From Bradyrhizobium sp. G127 (GTDB lineage: Bacteria; Pseudomonadota; Alphaproteobacteria; Rhizobiales; Xanthobacteraceae), in the NCBI RefSeq assembly GCF_021502575.1, contig NZ_JAKFGN010000001.1, positions 1,364,001 to 1,428,000 of the forward strand: a stretch of 64,000 bases of DNA, read 5' to 3'. Each line of letters starts with the position of its first letter. Position 1 is the first letter of the stretch. Under the pieces are notes generated by a model, which did not search any database, had not been told where the DNA came from, and worked only from the letters and a program-made list of their open reading frames with translations. Both the position numbers and the translations under genes were made by a program. Positions 18,604-27,686 of the stretch are shown here, one piece after another.

Positions 18604-19929
18604 ATGGCTATCAAGTCCCCTACGCCGCCGCGCTTTTCCGCGACCTTCGATGAATACTCTCTTGCCGAAATCCGCAGAGCCGCTTCCACCGGAATCTACG
18701 ACATTCGGGGCGGCGGAGCGAAGCGCAAGGTCCCGCATTTTGACGATCTGCTATTTCTCGGCGCGTCGATGTCACGTTATCCGTTGGAAGGATACCGTGA
18801 GCGTTGTGGCACCGATGTTGTGCTTGGCAGTCGGTTCGCCAAGAAGCCGATCCATCTGAAGATTCCCGTCACGATCGCCGGCATGAGCTTCGGTGCTCTC
18901 TCCGGTCCTGCAAAAGAGGCGCTGGGTCGCGGCGCTTCGACGGCGGGGACTTCGACCACAACCGGCGACGGTGGAATGACGCCCGAGGAGCGCGGGCAAT
19001 CATCGATGCTGGTCTATCAGTATTTGCCATCCCGTTACGGTATGAATCCGGATGACTTGCGAAAGGCGGACGCAATCGAGATTGTCATCGGGCAGGGCGC
19101 CAAGCCCGGCGGCGGCGGAATGTTGCTTGGCCAAAAAATTTCGGATCGCGTGGCGGAGATGCGCACGCTGCCGAAAGGCATCGATCAGCGCTCGGCCTGC
19201 CGTCACCCGGACTGGACCGGCCCCGACGATCTTGAAATCAAGATTCTCGAGCTGCGTGAGCTGACCGACTGGGAAAAGCCGATCTACGTTAAGGTCGGAG
19301 CCGCGCGGCCTTATTACGATACAGCATTGGCAGTGAAATCCGGCGCCGATGTTGTGGTGCTCGACGGTATGCAGGGCGGCACGGCTGCCACGCAAGAGGT
19401 GTTCATCGAAAATGTCGGCCTTCCGATTTTGTCCGCAATCCGGCCCGCGGTTCAGGCGCTGCAGGATCTCGGCATGCATCGGAAAGTGCAGCTGATTGTC
19501 TCCGGCGGTATTCGCAATGGCGCTGACGTTGCCAAGGCGCTCGCACTCGGCGCGGACGCTGTCGCAATAGGAACCGCAGCGCTTGTTGCTCTGGGTGACA
19601 ACGATCCTGTCCATGAAACGGAGTATCAGGAGCTCGGCACGACTGCAGGAGCTTATGATGACTGGCATGAGGGACGCGATCCCGCGGGCATCACGACGCA
19701 GGACCCCGCTCTTGCTGCGCGGCTTGACCCGGTGAAGGCGGGCCGTCGTCTCGCCAATTATCTCGCGGTGCTGACTCTCGAGGCGCAGACCATCGCGCGC
19801 GCTTGCGGCAAGAACCACGTCCACAATCTCGAACCGGAAGATCTGGTTGCCTTGACGCTGGAGGCTGCTGCGATGGCGCGCGTTCCGCTCGCAGGAACAA
19901 ACTGGATTCCCGGACTGCAAACGTTCTGA
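18604..19929 (+). CDS. mgsC: N-methylglutamate synthase subunit C (FMN glutamate-synthase-like)
   Basis: The 441-residue FMN-binding alpha/beta barrel matches the central domain of glutamate synthase (GlxD type): IPVTIAGMSFGALSGPAKEAL, GDGGMTPEERGQS, IEIVIGQGAKPGGGGMLLGQK, VVVLDGMQGGTAATQEVF and LIVSGGIRNGADVAKALALGADAVAIGTAALVALG. It would form N-methylglutamate from 2-oxoglutarate and the methylamine channelled from the amidotransferase subunit. I used the ATG at 18604, 19 bases after mgsB. The longer frame runs into mgsB coding sequence. Confidence 0.88.
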   Translation: MAIKSPTPPRFSATFDEYSLAEIRRAASTGIYDIRGGGAKRKVPHFDDLLFLGASMSRYPLEGYRERCGTDVVLGSRFAKKPIHLKIPVTIAGMSFGALSGPAKEALGRGASTAGTSTTTGDGGMTPEERGQSSMLVYQYLPSRYGMNPDDLRKADAIEIVIGQGAKPGGGGMLLGQKISDRVAEMRTLPKGIDQRSACRHPDWTGPDDLEIKILELRELTDWEKPIYVKVGAARPYYDTALAVKSGADVVVLDGMQGGTAATQEVFIENVGLPILSAIRPAVQALQDLGMHRKVQLIVSGGIRNGADVAKALALGADAVAIGTAALVALGDNDPVHETEYQELGTTAGAYDDWHEGRDPAGITTQDPALAARLDPVKAGRRLANYLAVLTLEAQTIARACGKNHVHNLEPEDLVALTLEAAAMARVPLAGTNWIPGLQTF

Positions 19930-19965
19930 TCATTTCAATCTTGCTATCTGAACAAAGGCACCTGC

Positions 19966-21321
19966 ATGACGACCTTAGCCGAGATTGCTACCAAAGACCG
20001 CCCGGCGTCCGCGTCATCTGAAACCATTGATCTGGCGAAGATCGCGAAGGAGCGAGGAATTAAATATTTCCTGATTTCCTATATCGATCTATTCGGGGCC
20101 TCACGCGCCAAACTCGTTCCGGCTTCCGCGATCGCCGGCATGGCCAAGAACGGTGCAGGCTTCGCTGGTTTTGCAACGTGGCTCGATATGTCACCGGCAG
20201 ATCCTGACCTGTTCGCCCTTCCGGATCCGACAAGCCTCATTCAGTTGCCGTGGAAGCCGGAGGTTGGCTGGCTCGCATCCGATCTCTACATGAACGGAAA
20301 GATGGTTCCGCAAGGACCCCGCAATGTTCTCAAGAAAGCCATCGCCGATGCCGCGAAACATGGCGTTGTCCTCAAGACCGGCGTTGAATGCGAGTACTTC
20401 CTCGTTATGCCGGATGGTTCGGCGATCAGCGACGCGGCCGATACTGCGACCAAGCCCTGCTACGATCAGTCAGCCTTGATGCGCCGCTATGCCGTCATCA
20501 AGGACATCTGCGACGCGATGCTGTCACTCGGATGGGGCGCATATCAGAACGACCACGAAGACGCGAACGGTCAGTTTGAAATGAACTGGCACTATGACGA
20601 TGCCCTGGTCACGGCGGACCGTCATGCGTTCTTCAAGTTTATGGTTCGTGCCATTGCGGAACAGCACGGCCTGCGTGCGACTTTCATGCCGAAGCCGTTC
20701 CTGAATCTGACCGGCTCAGGTTGCCACATGCATGTATCGATCTGGAAGGGCGAAGAGAATATTTTCGAGGATGAGGCGGACGAACTCGGGTTATCCAAGA
20801 TGGGTTACCAGTTCATCGGCGGCATCATCAACAGCGCTGATGCGCTCTGTGCTATCACCAATCCAACAGTGAATTCCTACAAGCGGATCAATGCACCGCG
20901 TACAGTCTCCGGTGCCACCTGGGCCCCCAATACGGTCACTTACACCGGCAATAATCGCACCCATATGATCCGCATTCCGGAGGCGGGACGTTTTGAATTC
21001 CGCCTCGCAGACGGCGCTGCAAATCCCTATCTGCTTCCGGCGGCGGTGCTGGCGGCGGGTATGGATGGCGTAGCCAACAAACGCGATCCAGGCAAGCGTC
21101 TGGACATCAACATGTACACGGATGGTCATACGATCGTTGACGCGAAGCGTTTGCCGCTGAACTTGCTGGACGCGCTGCGCGCGCTGGAGAACTCGACGAT
21201 TCTGCGCGGTGCACTCGGCGATGAACTTGTCGACGGCTTTCTGAAGTTGAAGACCATCGAGTGGAACGACTACAGCCGATTCCTGACGCAGTGGGAGCGG
21301 GACAATACGCTCGATATCTGA
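19966..21321 (+). CDS. gmaS: Gamma-glutamylmethylamide synthetase (GlnT-type glutamine synthetase)
   Basis: The 451-residue protein belongs to the glutamine synthetase superfamily: VECEYFLVMPDG (metal-binding Glu), NGQFEMNWHYDDAL, GSGCHMHVSIW (ATP/Glu site) and NSYKRINAPRTVSGATWAPN with RFEFRLADGAANPYLL. Length and motifs fit the GlnT/GmaS group, which ligates methylamine to glutamate using ATP. Standing directly after mgsABC and opposite mgdABCD, it completes the N-methylglutamate pathway. A general assimilatory glutamine synthetase would normally sit beside glnB. Substrate use is inferred from context. Confidence 0.88.
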   Translation: MTTLAEIATKDRPASASSETIDLAKIAKERGIKYFLISYIDLFGASRAKLVPASAIAGMAKNGAGFAGFATWLDMSPADPDLFALPDPTSLIQLPWKPEVGWLASDLYMNGKMVPQGPRNVLKKAIADAAKHGVVLKTGVECEYFLVMPDGSAISDAADTATKPCYDQSALMRRYAVIKDICDAMLSLGWGAYQNDHEDANGQFEMNWHYDDALVTADRHAFFKFMVRAIAEQHGLRATFMPKPFLNLTGSGCHMHVSIWKGEENIFEDEADELGLSKMGYQFIGGIINSADALCAITNPTVNSYKRINAPRTVSGATWAPNTVTYTGNNRTHMIRIPEAGRFEFRLADGAANPYLLPAAVLAAGMDGVANKRDPGKRLDINMYTDGHTIVDAKRLPLNLLDALRALENSTILRGALGDELVDGFLKLKTIEWNDYSRFLTQWERDNTLDI

Positions 21322-21358
21322 TGCGGACTGATCGAAGCGAATCTGCCGACAACCGCCG

Positions 21359-22012
21359 TCAGATTTGCCGTCTCGGATAAACGATAATCGATAGATAGGT
21401 CATTGGCCGCTTGACCAGAGTTTCTGGGCCATGCAGCGCGCCTGAATCGAACATCAGGGAATCCCCCGGCCGAAGCCGGTGGCTGGTGTCGCCATGACGA
21501 TAGATCACTTCGCCCGACAGCATGTAAATAAATTCGATTCCGGAATGCTGGAAGCCGGTGAAGGCCTCGGCATTTTCTTCCAATGTGATCAGATATGGCT
21601 CGACCGCGACGTCACCGCCGATCACATGCCCCAGCAACTGATAGACATGACCGACCTTGGTGCCGCGCCGTTCGATGACGACGCCCTGTTTCGCCCGGAC
21701 ATAGGAGCAGTCGCGGCGTTCTTCTGACGCAGCGAACAGCATGCTCAAAGAAACTTTCAGCGCATTCGCAATCGACTGGAGGGTCGAGAGCGACGGCGAA
21801 ATCTGGCCGTTCTCGATTTTGGAAAGCATGCCAGCCGAGATATTTGCAGCGTTTGAAAGATCGAGCACCGACAGATCCTGCTCGCGTCTGATGAAGCGAA
21901 TTCGCGCGCCTAGTGCGCGTTCAAGCGCGCGCGAGCCTTCTGCGGGAGCGTTCGATCCGGTGCTGTACTCCCGGCTAACGGCTTCAATATTCTTCGCGCT
22001 CTTCTTCGGCAT
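21359..22012 (-). CDS. XRE-family regulator with cupin sensor domain
   Basis: The product (217 residues from the ATG at 22012) has a helix-turn-helix near 35-90 (LGARIRFIRREQDLSVLDLSNAANISAGMLSKIENGQISPSLSTLQ, read in segments) and a C-terminal cupin barrel (GFQHSGIEFIYMLSGEVIYRHGDTSHRL, RPGDSLMFDSGALHGPE). This type often controls amine, polyamine or nitrogen-compound catabolism. It is divergent from the amide transporter and dimethylformamidase genes, with about 300 bases between them, so it probably represses them and itself. The effector is unknown. Confidence 0.85.
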   Translation of the reverse strand: MPKKSAKNIEAVSREYSTGSNAPAEGSRALERALGARIRFIRREQDLSVLDLSNAANISAGMLSKIENGQISPSLSTLQSIANALKVSLSMLFAASEERRDCSYVRAKQGVVIERRGTKVGHVYQLLGHVIGGDVAVEPYLITLEENAEAFTGFQHSGIEFIYMLSGEVIYRHGDTSHRLRPGDSLMFDSGALHGPETLVKRPMTYLSIIVYPRRQI

Positions 22013-22196
22013 TGCGAATCCTTCAGACCAACGACCGCCAAGGCATACCACGTGGCGAACATATCACTTGCAGATATTTAAGACCCATGTGCGCGCAAGG
22101 GTGCAATTCCTCGCAACTCTATTGATCGCGCGTTAGCCTCGCTCAATGCAACACCTCGGCGGCGCATTGATCGTCATATCTGCGCTGCGACCGTTT

Positions 22197-22238
22197 TGTG
22201 TGCGCAGCGATGCTCCTTATTGATCCGTGATGCACACA
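22197..22238. promoter_or_regulatory. Inverted half-sites upstream of the amide transporter operon
   Basis: TGTGTGC (22197-22203) and its exact inverse GCACACA (22232-22238) are 28 bases apart in the AT-rich gap between the divergent XRE regulator and the transporter operon. They may be an operator pair for that regulator. The rest of the roughly 300-base gap has an AT-rich stretch (22240-22300) that could hold the promoter. Confidence 0.3.
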
Positions 22239-22318
22239 TTTTACTCTTGAGAAACATTCTTTCACTTCTATTCTTAGAAAATAGATTTCTTTTCAGGAAA
22301 ATGAGGCAGGGGTTCAAA

Positions 22319-23635
22319 ATGGGTACCAATCGCCGCGACTTTCTCAAGAAAACGGCATTACTAGGCACCGCCGCTGCGGCCGCGCCGTATGGATTTGTTC
22401 GCACTATCGATCAGGCATGGGGCGCGACCCCGTGGATCAAGAAGGGAGAGCCGATCAAGATCGGACTTCTGTTCTCGCTGACGGGCGGTCTCGCTGTACC
22501 GGAAGAAGATTCCACCCTCGTGATGCAATACGCGATCGACGAGATCAACAAGAATGGCGGCATCGCCGGCTCGCCGATCGAGCCTGTCATCGTCGACGCG
22601 AAGTCGGACTTCAACGTCTACTCCGAAAAGACGAAGGAGCTCATTCTGCGCAATAAGGTCATTGCATTGTTCGGCTGCTACACCTCGGCAAGCCGCAAAG
22701 CGATCCTGCCGACGGTTATGGCGCAGAACCATCTTCTGTACTATCCGACCTGTTACGAAGGCGCGGAATGCACGCAGAACACGATCTGCACCGGACCGCT
22801 TGCCAACCAGCACTCCCAGGACCTCATTCCATTCATGGTCAAGGAGTTTGGAAAGAAGGTCTTCTTCGTCGGCTCGAACTATGTGTGGCCGAAGGAATCG
22901 AACAAGAACGCCAAGATCTGGCTCGAGAAGGCTGGGGGCGAGTTGCTCGGTGAAGAATACATCCCGCTCGGCGGCTCCGAGTTCGGGCCTGTGCTGAACA
23001 AGATTCGCGACGCTAAGCCGAATTTCATCTTCTCCACGGTCGTCGGCGCGTCGGACATCGCCTTCCACAAGCAGTTCAAGCAGGAAGGTTTCAAGGTCGA
23101 CACGATGCCGATCGCTTCGCTCACCACGGGCGAAATCGAGACCCGCGCCATGGGCAACGAGTTCGGTGCCGGCCACTTCCTGTCGGCTCCTTACTTCCAG
23201 GCACTGGATAATCCGACCAACCACAAGTTCGTCGAGGGCTTCCTCAAGAGCAAGTACGGCAAGAACGGCACCACGCACTACAATATGGAAGAAACCTATC
23301 TGTCGGCCTACGTATTCAAGTACGGCCTTGAGAAGGCCATCGCGGCGCTTGGCTACGATGGCGTGACGCCTCGCTCGATCCGCGATCATTCGGGCGGCAT
23401 CAAGGTCGAGGATGGCATTTCGCCGGAGGGGCTGATCTGGATCGACGATCAGAACTTCAACACCTGGCTCAAGCCGAAGATTGGCCAGTGTCAGGCTGAC
23501 GGCAGCTTCAAGATCGTGAAACAGGCCGCAGAGCACGTCGCTCCGGATCCGTATTCGATCTATCCGGCCAGCGGCAAGTGTACTGCCAAGGGCCTTGTAG
23601 CGCCGGACGGCAAGGTTCGCACAAACGTTATCTAA
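22319..23635 (+). CDS. Urea/amide-type ABC transporter substrate-binding protein
   Basis: The 438-residue exported binding protein belongs to the UrtA/FmdD/AmiC family: IKIGLLFSLTGGLAVPEE, LFGCYTSASRKAILPTV, YYPTCYEGAECTQNTICTG and FFVGSNYVWPKESNKNAK. I chose the ATG at 22319 because it has AGGGG upstream and gives a twin-arginine signal (NRRDFLKKTALLGTAAAAAP) at the N-terminus. The upstream in-frame codons lead into a sequence unlike a secretion signal. It starts a transporter operon that leads into dimethylformamidase, so the ligand is probably an amide, possibly dimethylformamide, rather than urea. It is related to the cytoplasmic AmiC at 2496. Confidence 0.88.
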   Translation: MGTNRRDFLKKTALLGTAAAAAPYGFVRTIDQAWGATPWIKKGEPIKIGLLFSLTGGLAVPEEDSTLVMQYAIDEINKNGGIAGSPIEPVIVDAKSDFNVYSEKTKELILRNKVIALFGCYTSASRKAILPTVMAQNHLLYYPTCYEGAECTQNTICTGPLANQHSQDLIPFMVKEFGKKVFFVGSNYVWPKESNKNAKIWLEKAGGELLGEEYIPLGGSEFGPVLNKIRDAKPNFIFSTVVGASDIAFHKQFKQEGFKVDTMPIASLTTGEIETRAMGNEFGAGHFLSAPYFQALDNPTNHKFVEGFLKSKYGKNGTTHYNMEETYLSAYVFKYGLEKAIAALGYDGVTPRSIRDHSGGIKVEDGISPEGLIWIDDQNFNTWLKPKIGQCQADGSFKIVKQAAEHVAPDPYSIYPASGKCTAKGLVAPDGKVRTNVI

Positions 23636-23697
23636 AACCATCGGCGCGCTTCCGGTCGATATCGGCTGGAAGCGCGCGGGTAATGAGAGGCGAGCAA

Positions 23698-24600
23698 ATG
23701 GCGCTCGGAAGTTTCTTCGGATCATTCGATATAAGTGCGTTTCTGAACGCGCTTATTCTCGGCATCAGCATCGCCAGCATATGGTTGCTTGCGGCGCTGG
23801 GGTTAACCATCATCTATGGCACGGTCGGCGTGATCAACATGGCGCACGGTGAATTCATCATGCTCGGCGCCTACAGTTCCTACATGCTGCAGAGCTATTT
23901 TTCGCTTCCATTCCTGCTATGTATTCCAGCCTCGTTCCTTATCGTGGCCGCCGTCGGCCTCATCCTGGAGCGCGGCCTGATCCGATATCTCTATAAACGC
24001 CCGCTCGATACCTTGCTTGCAACGTTCGGAGTCTCGCTTGTTCTGATGCAGGGTGTGCGGCTGTTGTTCGGCAGTGACCCGAAGTACATCGCCGTGCCGA
24101 CGATTTTCTCCAGCAATGTGCAGTTCGGCTTTGTCAACATTTCCGCGTTCCGGATGGTTGTGCTTGGCATTACGATCGGCGCGGTTGTGGCGTTATGGGC
24201 GTTGTTCTACCGCACAAGGTTCGGTGTCCAGGTTCGTGCCGTGATGCAGAACAAGGAGATGGCCGCATCGTTCGGCATCAACTCCGATCGCGTGTATATG
24301 CTGACATTTGCGCTGGGCGCGGGGTTGGCCGGTTTAGCCGGCTCTCTGTTTGGCGTTCTGAACATCGTGCTGCCGACCATGGGGTCCGCCTATGTGGTGC
24401 AGGCATTTCTGGTCGTTGTTGTCGGCGGCGGCACGCTCGCCGGAAGTGTGGTTGCGGGCGGTGCGACGGGCGAGTTGCAATCGATCTTTGCATACTTCAC
24501 GAACGATACGTTCGCCCGGTTCCTGTTGTTTGTCCTGATTGTCGTGCTCCTGCGCATTCGTCCGCAAGGTCTCTTTGCACCTTCGGCAACACGCAGATGA
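23698..24600 (+). CDS. Branched-chain/urea-type ABC permease 1
   Basis: A LivH/UrtB-family inner-membrane permease of 300 residues with about eight hydrophobic segments: LNALILGISIASIWLLAALGLTIIYG (read in parts), GVINMAHGEFIMLGAY and the C-terminal RPQGLFAP. I placed the start at the ATG at 23698 with GAGAGG upstream. The long frame from 23578 enters the binding-protein gene. It pairs with the second permease 28 bases later. The substrate follows from the operon: amide or urea. Confidence 0.88.
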   Translation: MALGSFFGSFDISAFLNALILGISIASIWLLAALGLTIIYGTVGVINMAHGEFIMLGAYSSYMLQSYFSLPFLLCIPASFLIVAAVGLILERGLIRYLYKRPLDTLLATFGVSLVLMQGVRLLFGSDPKYIAVPTIFSSNVQFGFVNISAFRMVVLGITIGAVVALWALFYRTRFGVQVRAVMQNKEMAASFGINSDRVYMLTFALGAGLAGLAGSLFGVLNIVLPTMGSAYVVQAFLVVVVGGGTLAGSVVAGGATGELQSIFAYFTNDTFARFLLFVLIVVLLRIRPQGLFAPSATRR

Positions 24601-24628
24601 CGCAAGTGACACGAGTGAGCCCAACGAC

Positions 24629-25741
24629 ATGAATCTCTACCACAATACCAAGGCGCAGTGGCTGACCTACCTCGTGTTCTTCGTGGCGATTGGCACCGTA
24701 CCGCTGTACGTGACCGACAATTTTCTGCTCAACCAGTTCGCGGTTTACGGCGTGTACGGCATGCTCGCGCTGGCTATCGGGCTTTGCTGGGGTTTTGGCG
24801 GCATTTTGAACCTCGGTCAGGGCATTCCGTTCGGCCTCGGGGCCTATGGCATGGCAATGACCATGCAGATGCAGTCGCAGGATGCGTCGAATCCAATTCC
24901 GCCATTCATGCTGAACAACAGCCTCGACCATCTGCCATGGTTCTGGGAGCCATTTCGCAACACAGGGTTCGGCATTTTCCTGGCGTTGCTGGTGCCGACC
25001 CTTTTTTGCGCGTTGTTCGGCGGCTTGATGTTCCGCGCCCGGGTTTCAGGTCCGTTCTTCGCGATCATGACGCTGGCCATGCTGAGCGCATTTTACACTT
25101 TGATCCTCGATATCCAACCCTACACCAACGGCGTCAATGGCATCACGCCGCCGTCGCCGCTCACGATGGGCAACTTCACTTTCGACCCCTACAGTCCTGA
25201 GGTGTACTGGATCGTTTTTGGGCTCCTGCTTGTCGCGACTGTCGGCGGTAAGTTGATGACGCGCAGCCGTTTCGGACTGGTGGTCCAGGCGGTGAGAGGT
25301 GACGCGGAGCGCGTGCGTTTTCTTGGCTACAACGTGGCCAGTTACGAAACCGCCATCTACACCGTGTCGGGATTCATCGCCGCCGTCGCGGGATGTTGCT
25401 GGGTCGTTCTGACCCAGTACGTTTCGCCGGCGCAATTCGACACCACTTTCAGTCTTTCGATGGTGATCTGGGCCGGTATTGGTGGTCGGCTTTCGTTGTT
25501 GGGCGCGATCATCGGAGCGTTCATGATCCAGGGTGGCCAGAGCTATCTCGGCGACTCCCTGCTGTCGACGTGGCTGCTTTTCCTCGGCGCCTTCTTTATC
25601 GTTGTGGTGCGCTTCCTGCCGAAAGGGCTCGTGGGTCTTGTCGAGACCATTTTGGGATATTTCCCTGTTGCAAGAAAGAAGAAGACGGTCGGCGAAGATC
25701 GGCCCGCTGACGGCCAGCTCCTTCCGCAGCCAGGGGAGTGA
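24629..25741 (+). CDS. Branched-chain/urea-type ABC permease 2
   Basis: A LivM/UrtC-family permease of 370 residues. It contains YGMLALAIGLCWGFGGILNLGQG, the family signature near the second membrane segment (shown here in part), then LMTRSRFGLVVQAVRGDAERVRFLGYN in the cytoplasmic loop and a C-terminal RFLPKGLVGL. The start at 24629 follows the stop of permease 1 by 28 bases. The C-terminus is charged (ARKKKTVGEDRPADGQ) and cytoplasmic. Confidence 0.88.
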   Translation: MNLYHNTKAQWLTYLVFFVAIGTVPLYVTDNFLLNQFAVYGVYGMLALAIGLCWGFGGILNLGQGIPFGLGAYGMAMTMQMQSQDASNPIPPFMLNNSLDHLPWFWEPFRNTGFGIFLALLVPTLFCALFGGLMFRARVSGPFFAIMTLAMLSAFYTLILDIQPYTNGVNGITPPSPLTMGNFTFDPYSPEVYWIVFGLLLVATVGGKLMTRSRFGLVVQAVRGDAERVRFLGYNVASYETAIYTVSGFIAAVAGCCWVVLTQYVSPAQFDTTFSLSMVIWAGIGGRLSLLGAIIGAFMIQGGQSYLGDSLLSTWLLFLGAFFIVVVRFLPKGLVGLVETILGYFPVARKKKTVGEDRPADGQLLPQPGE

Positions 25742-25750
25742 GAGGGCGCA

Positions 25751-26491
25751 ATGTCGTTTCTTGAAATCAAAAATCTCTGCAAGACGTTCGACACCGTAAA
25801 CGTCATCAACGATTTCAGCGTTGAGATCGTCGAAGCGACGCTTTGCTGTCTTGTCGGTCCAAATGGCGCGGGAAAAACCACGACCATGGATCTGATCACG
25901 GGGCGCCAGAAGCCGACCTCCGGTACGATCACCTTTTGCGATGAAGATATTACAGGCCTCGACGAGCACGAGATCGCCCGGCGCGGGATCGGACGCAAAT
26001 TCCAGGTGCCGGCTGTTTTTAGAGATCTGTCGGTTCGTCAAAACCTCGAAGTTTCCTATAGCCGCAACACCAATCCGCTGAAGAACATGTTCCGTTTTCG
26101 CGAGACTGGATTCGCACAGAAGCTCGACGAAGTTGCGACGCTAAGCGGCCTTTCGGATCGTCTCGATGTCGAGGCGGGAATTCTGTCGCACGGTGAAACG
26201 CAGTGGCTTGAGATTGGCATGGTGCTGATGCAGGATCCTCGGTTGCTGCTGCTGGATGAGCCGATTGCGGGCATGACGGAATCCGAGATTGAGAAGACGG
26301 CAAAGATCTTCAACAATCTGAAGGCGACGAACACGCTTTTGGTCGTTGAACACGATATGTCTTTCGTTCGGCAAATCGCCGATGTCGTCACCGTGATGCA
26401 TATGGGCAGCCTGCTCGCCCAGGGTTCGTTGAAAGAAATTGAATCGAATGAGCGTGTCCGCGAAGTCTATCTTGGGGAGACTGCGGCATGA
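25751..26491 (+). CDS. ABC transporter ATP-binding protein 1 (UrtD/LivG type)
   Basis: A 246-residue ATPase with Walker A GPNGAGKTT, an ABC signature in the LSHGETQWLEIGMVL form typical of UrtD, and Walker B LLLLDEPIAGM. The altered signature (SHGE in place of SGGQ) is characteristic of the urea/amide branch rather than of LivG. It lies 9 bases after permease 2 and overlaps the second ATPase by four bases (ATGA). Confidence 0.9.
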   Translation: MSFLEIKNLCKTFDTVNVINDFSVEIVEATLCCLVGPNGAGKTTTMDLITGRQKPTSGTITFCDEDITGLDEHEIARRGIGRKFQVPAVFRDLSVRQNLEVSYSRNTNPLKNMFRFRETGFAQKLDEVATLSGLSDRLDVEAGILSHGETQWLEIGMVLMQDPRLLLLDEPIAGMTESEIEKTAKIFNNLKATNTLLVVEHDMSFVRQIADVVTVMHMGSLLAQGSLKEIESNERVREVYLGETAA

Positions 26492-27192
26492 CCACGCTTC
26501 TCTCGATGGACAGGGTAACGTCCTATTACGGTAAAACCCCAATCCTGAAGGATTTCTCGTTCGAGATAGAGCAGGGTACATGCCTTTGCGTGCTGGGACG
26601 CAACGGTGTCGGCAAGACGACCATGATGCGTACGATCATGGGACTTACCGACCGATCCGCCGGCGATATCACCATAAACGGATTGTCGATTGGCGCATTG
26701 CCGACTTATCAGCGGGCCAAACAGGGCATCGGCTACGTTCCGCAAGGACGCGGCATTCTCTCTGATTTTACTGTCCGCGAGAATATCCTGCTCGGCACCT
26801 TCGCGCGCAAGGACGAAGACAACGAGATTCCGGAAATCTGTCTGCGTCTGTTTCCCTATCTCAAGGAAAATCTCGATCGGCGTGCGGGGCTGCTGTCGGG
26901 CGGCCAGAAGCAGCAGCTGGCGGTGGCGCGGGCTCTCGCAGTGGATCCGAAAGTTTTGCTTCTCGACGAGCCGACCGAAGGAATCCAGCCGAACATCGTT
27001 CAGGAAATCGGCGAAACACTGCGGATGCTCAACAAGGAGCTTGGCATCACGCTGCTGCTTACCGAGCAGCACATCAAGGTCGCAAAAAAGCTCGGCGACA
27101 AATTTCTCATGCTGGACAACGGTCGCGTCGTTGCCTCCGGCCCGATAGACGCCCTCGACGACGAAGTCATTCAAAAGCATATGACGATCTAA
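26488..27192 (+). CDS. ABC transporter ATP-binding protein 2 (UrtE/LivF type)
   Basis: A 234-residue ATPase with Walker A GRNGVGKTT, signature LSGGQKQQLAVARAL and Walker B VLLLDEPTEGIQPNIV. The phrase EPTEGIQPNIV is typical of UrtE. It completes a five-gene transporter and is followed 15 bases later by the small subunit of dimethylformamidase, which points to uptake of the substrate of that enzyme. Confidence 0.9.
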   Translation: MTTLLSMDRVTSYYGKTPILKDFSFEIEQGTCLCVLGRNGVGKTTMMRTIMGLTDRSAGDITINGLSIGALPTYQRAKQGIGYVPQGRGILSDFTVRENILLGTFARKDEDNEIPEICLRLFPYLKENLDRRAGLLSGGQKQQLAVARALAVDPKVLLLDEPTEGIQPNIVQEIGETLRMLNKELGITLLLTEQHIKVAKKLGDKFLMLDNGRVVASGPIDALDDEVIQKHMTI

Positions 27193-27207
27193 CAACGGAG
27201 CAGGACC

Positions 27208-27648
27208 ATGATTCCCATTCCACGCCCTTCGACGCCCGATGCTGAGCGCATGATCAGGGAACACAAGGAATGTATCGACTCCATGAAGGGAGTTGCCGGC
27301 AACAGCGTTCTGAAATGCGAGACGCCAGGAGACACCACGACCGTCACCGGCGGAATTCATGAGGATCTTCAGCTGAACCGCGTCCTGCTTCGGATGCGTG
27401 CCAAGCCAGCCAAGGGCAAGCTCGTGGTTATTTGCACCAAAGTCGAAAAGGAATGGCGCATTGCCCGCCTTTCGGGCGTGCGTGGCGTGCCGCCCGAATT
27501 CGTGACCGATAAGGTCTACGACAACGAGCAAGACCCGCAGCACGATATTTTTCTCATGCGACTTGAGGAGATGCCGGAGACCGATGGTTTCCCCGAGCAC
27601 TTCCGGGAAGGCTGGAAGCGCCGCGACGACCAGTGGACCGTAACCTGA
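27208..27648 (+). CDS. dmfA1: N,N-dimethylformamidase small (alpha) subunit
   Basis: A 146-residue soluble protein, close to the known small subunit of dimethylformamidase (about 132 residues). It contains DLQLNRVLLRMRAKPAKGKLVVICTK (read in parts), EWRIARLSGVRG and FLMRLEEMPETDGFPEHFREGW. I know of no separate function outside the heteromeric enzyme. It lies immediately upstream of the large subunit and downstream of the transporter. A GGAGCAGG ribosome site precedes the ATG. Assignment rests on size, order and the certain identity of its partner. Confidence 0.8.
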   Translation: MIPIPRPSTPDAERMIREHKECIDSMKGVAGNSVLKCETPGDTTTVTGGIHEDLQLNRVLLRMRAKPAKGKLVVICTKVEKEWRIARLSGVRGVPPEFVTDKVYDNEQDPQHDIFLMRLEEMPETDGFPEHFREGWKRRDDQWTVT

Positions 27649-27686
27649 TCGCAAAATCTGGCATCACCAATCTTTAAGGGATAACC

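Noticed and set aside
22361-23725. A 454-codon minus-strand frame opposite the amide-binding protein
   Set aside because: The plus-strand gene has clear family motifs, a signal peptide and operon context. The minus frame has none.
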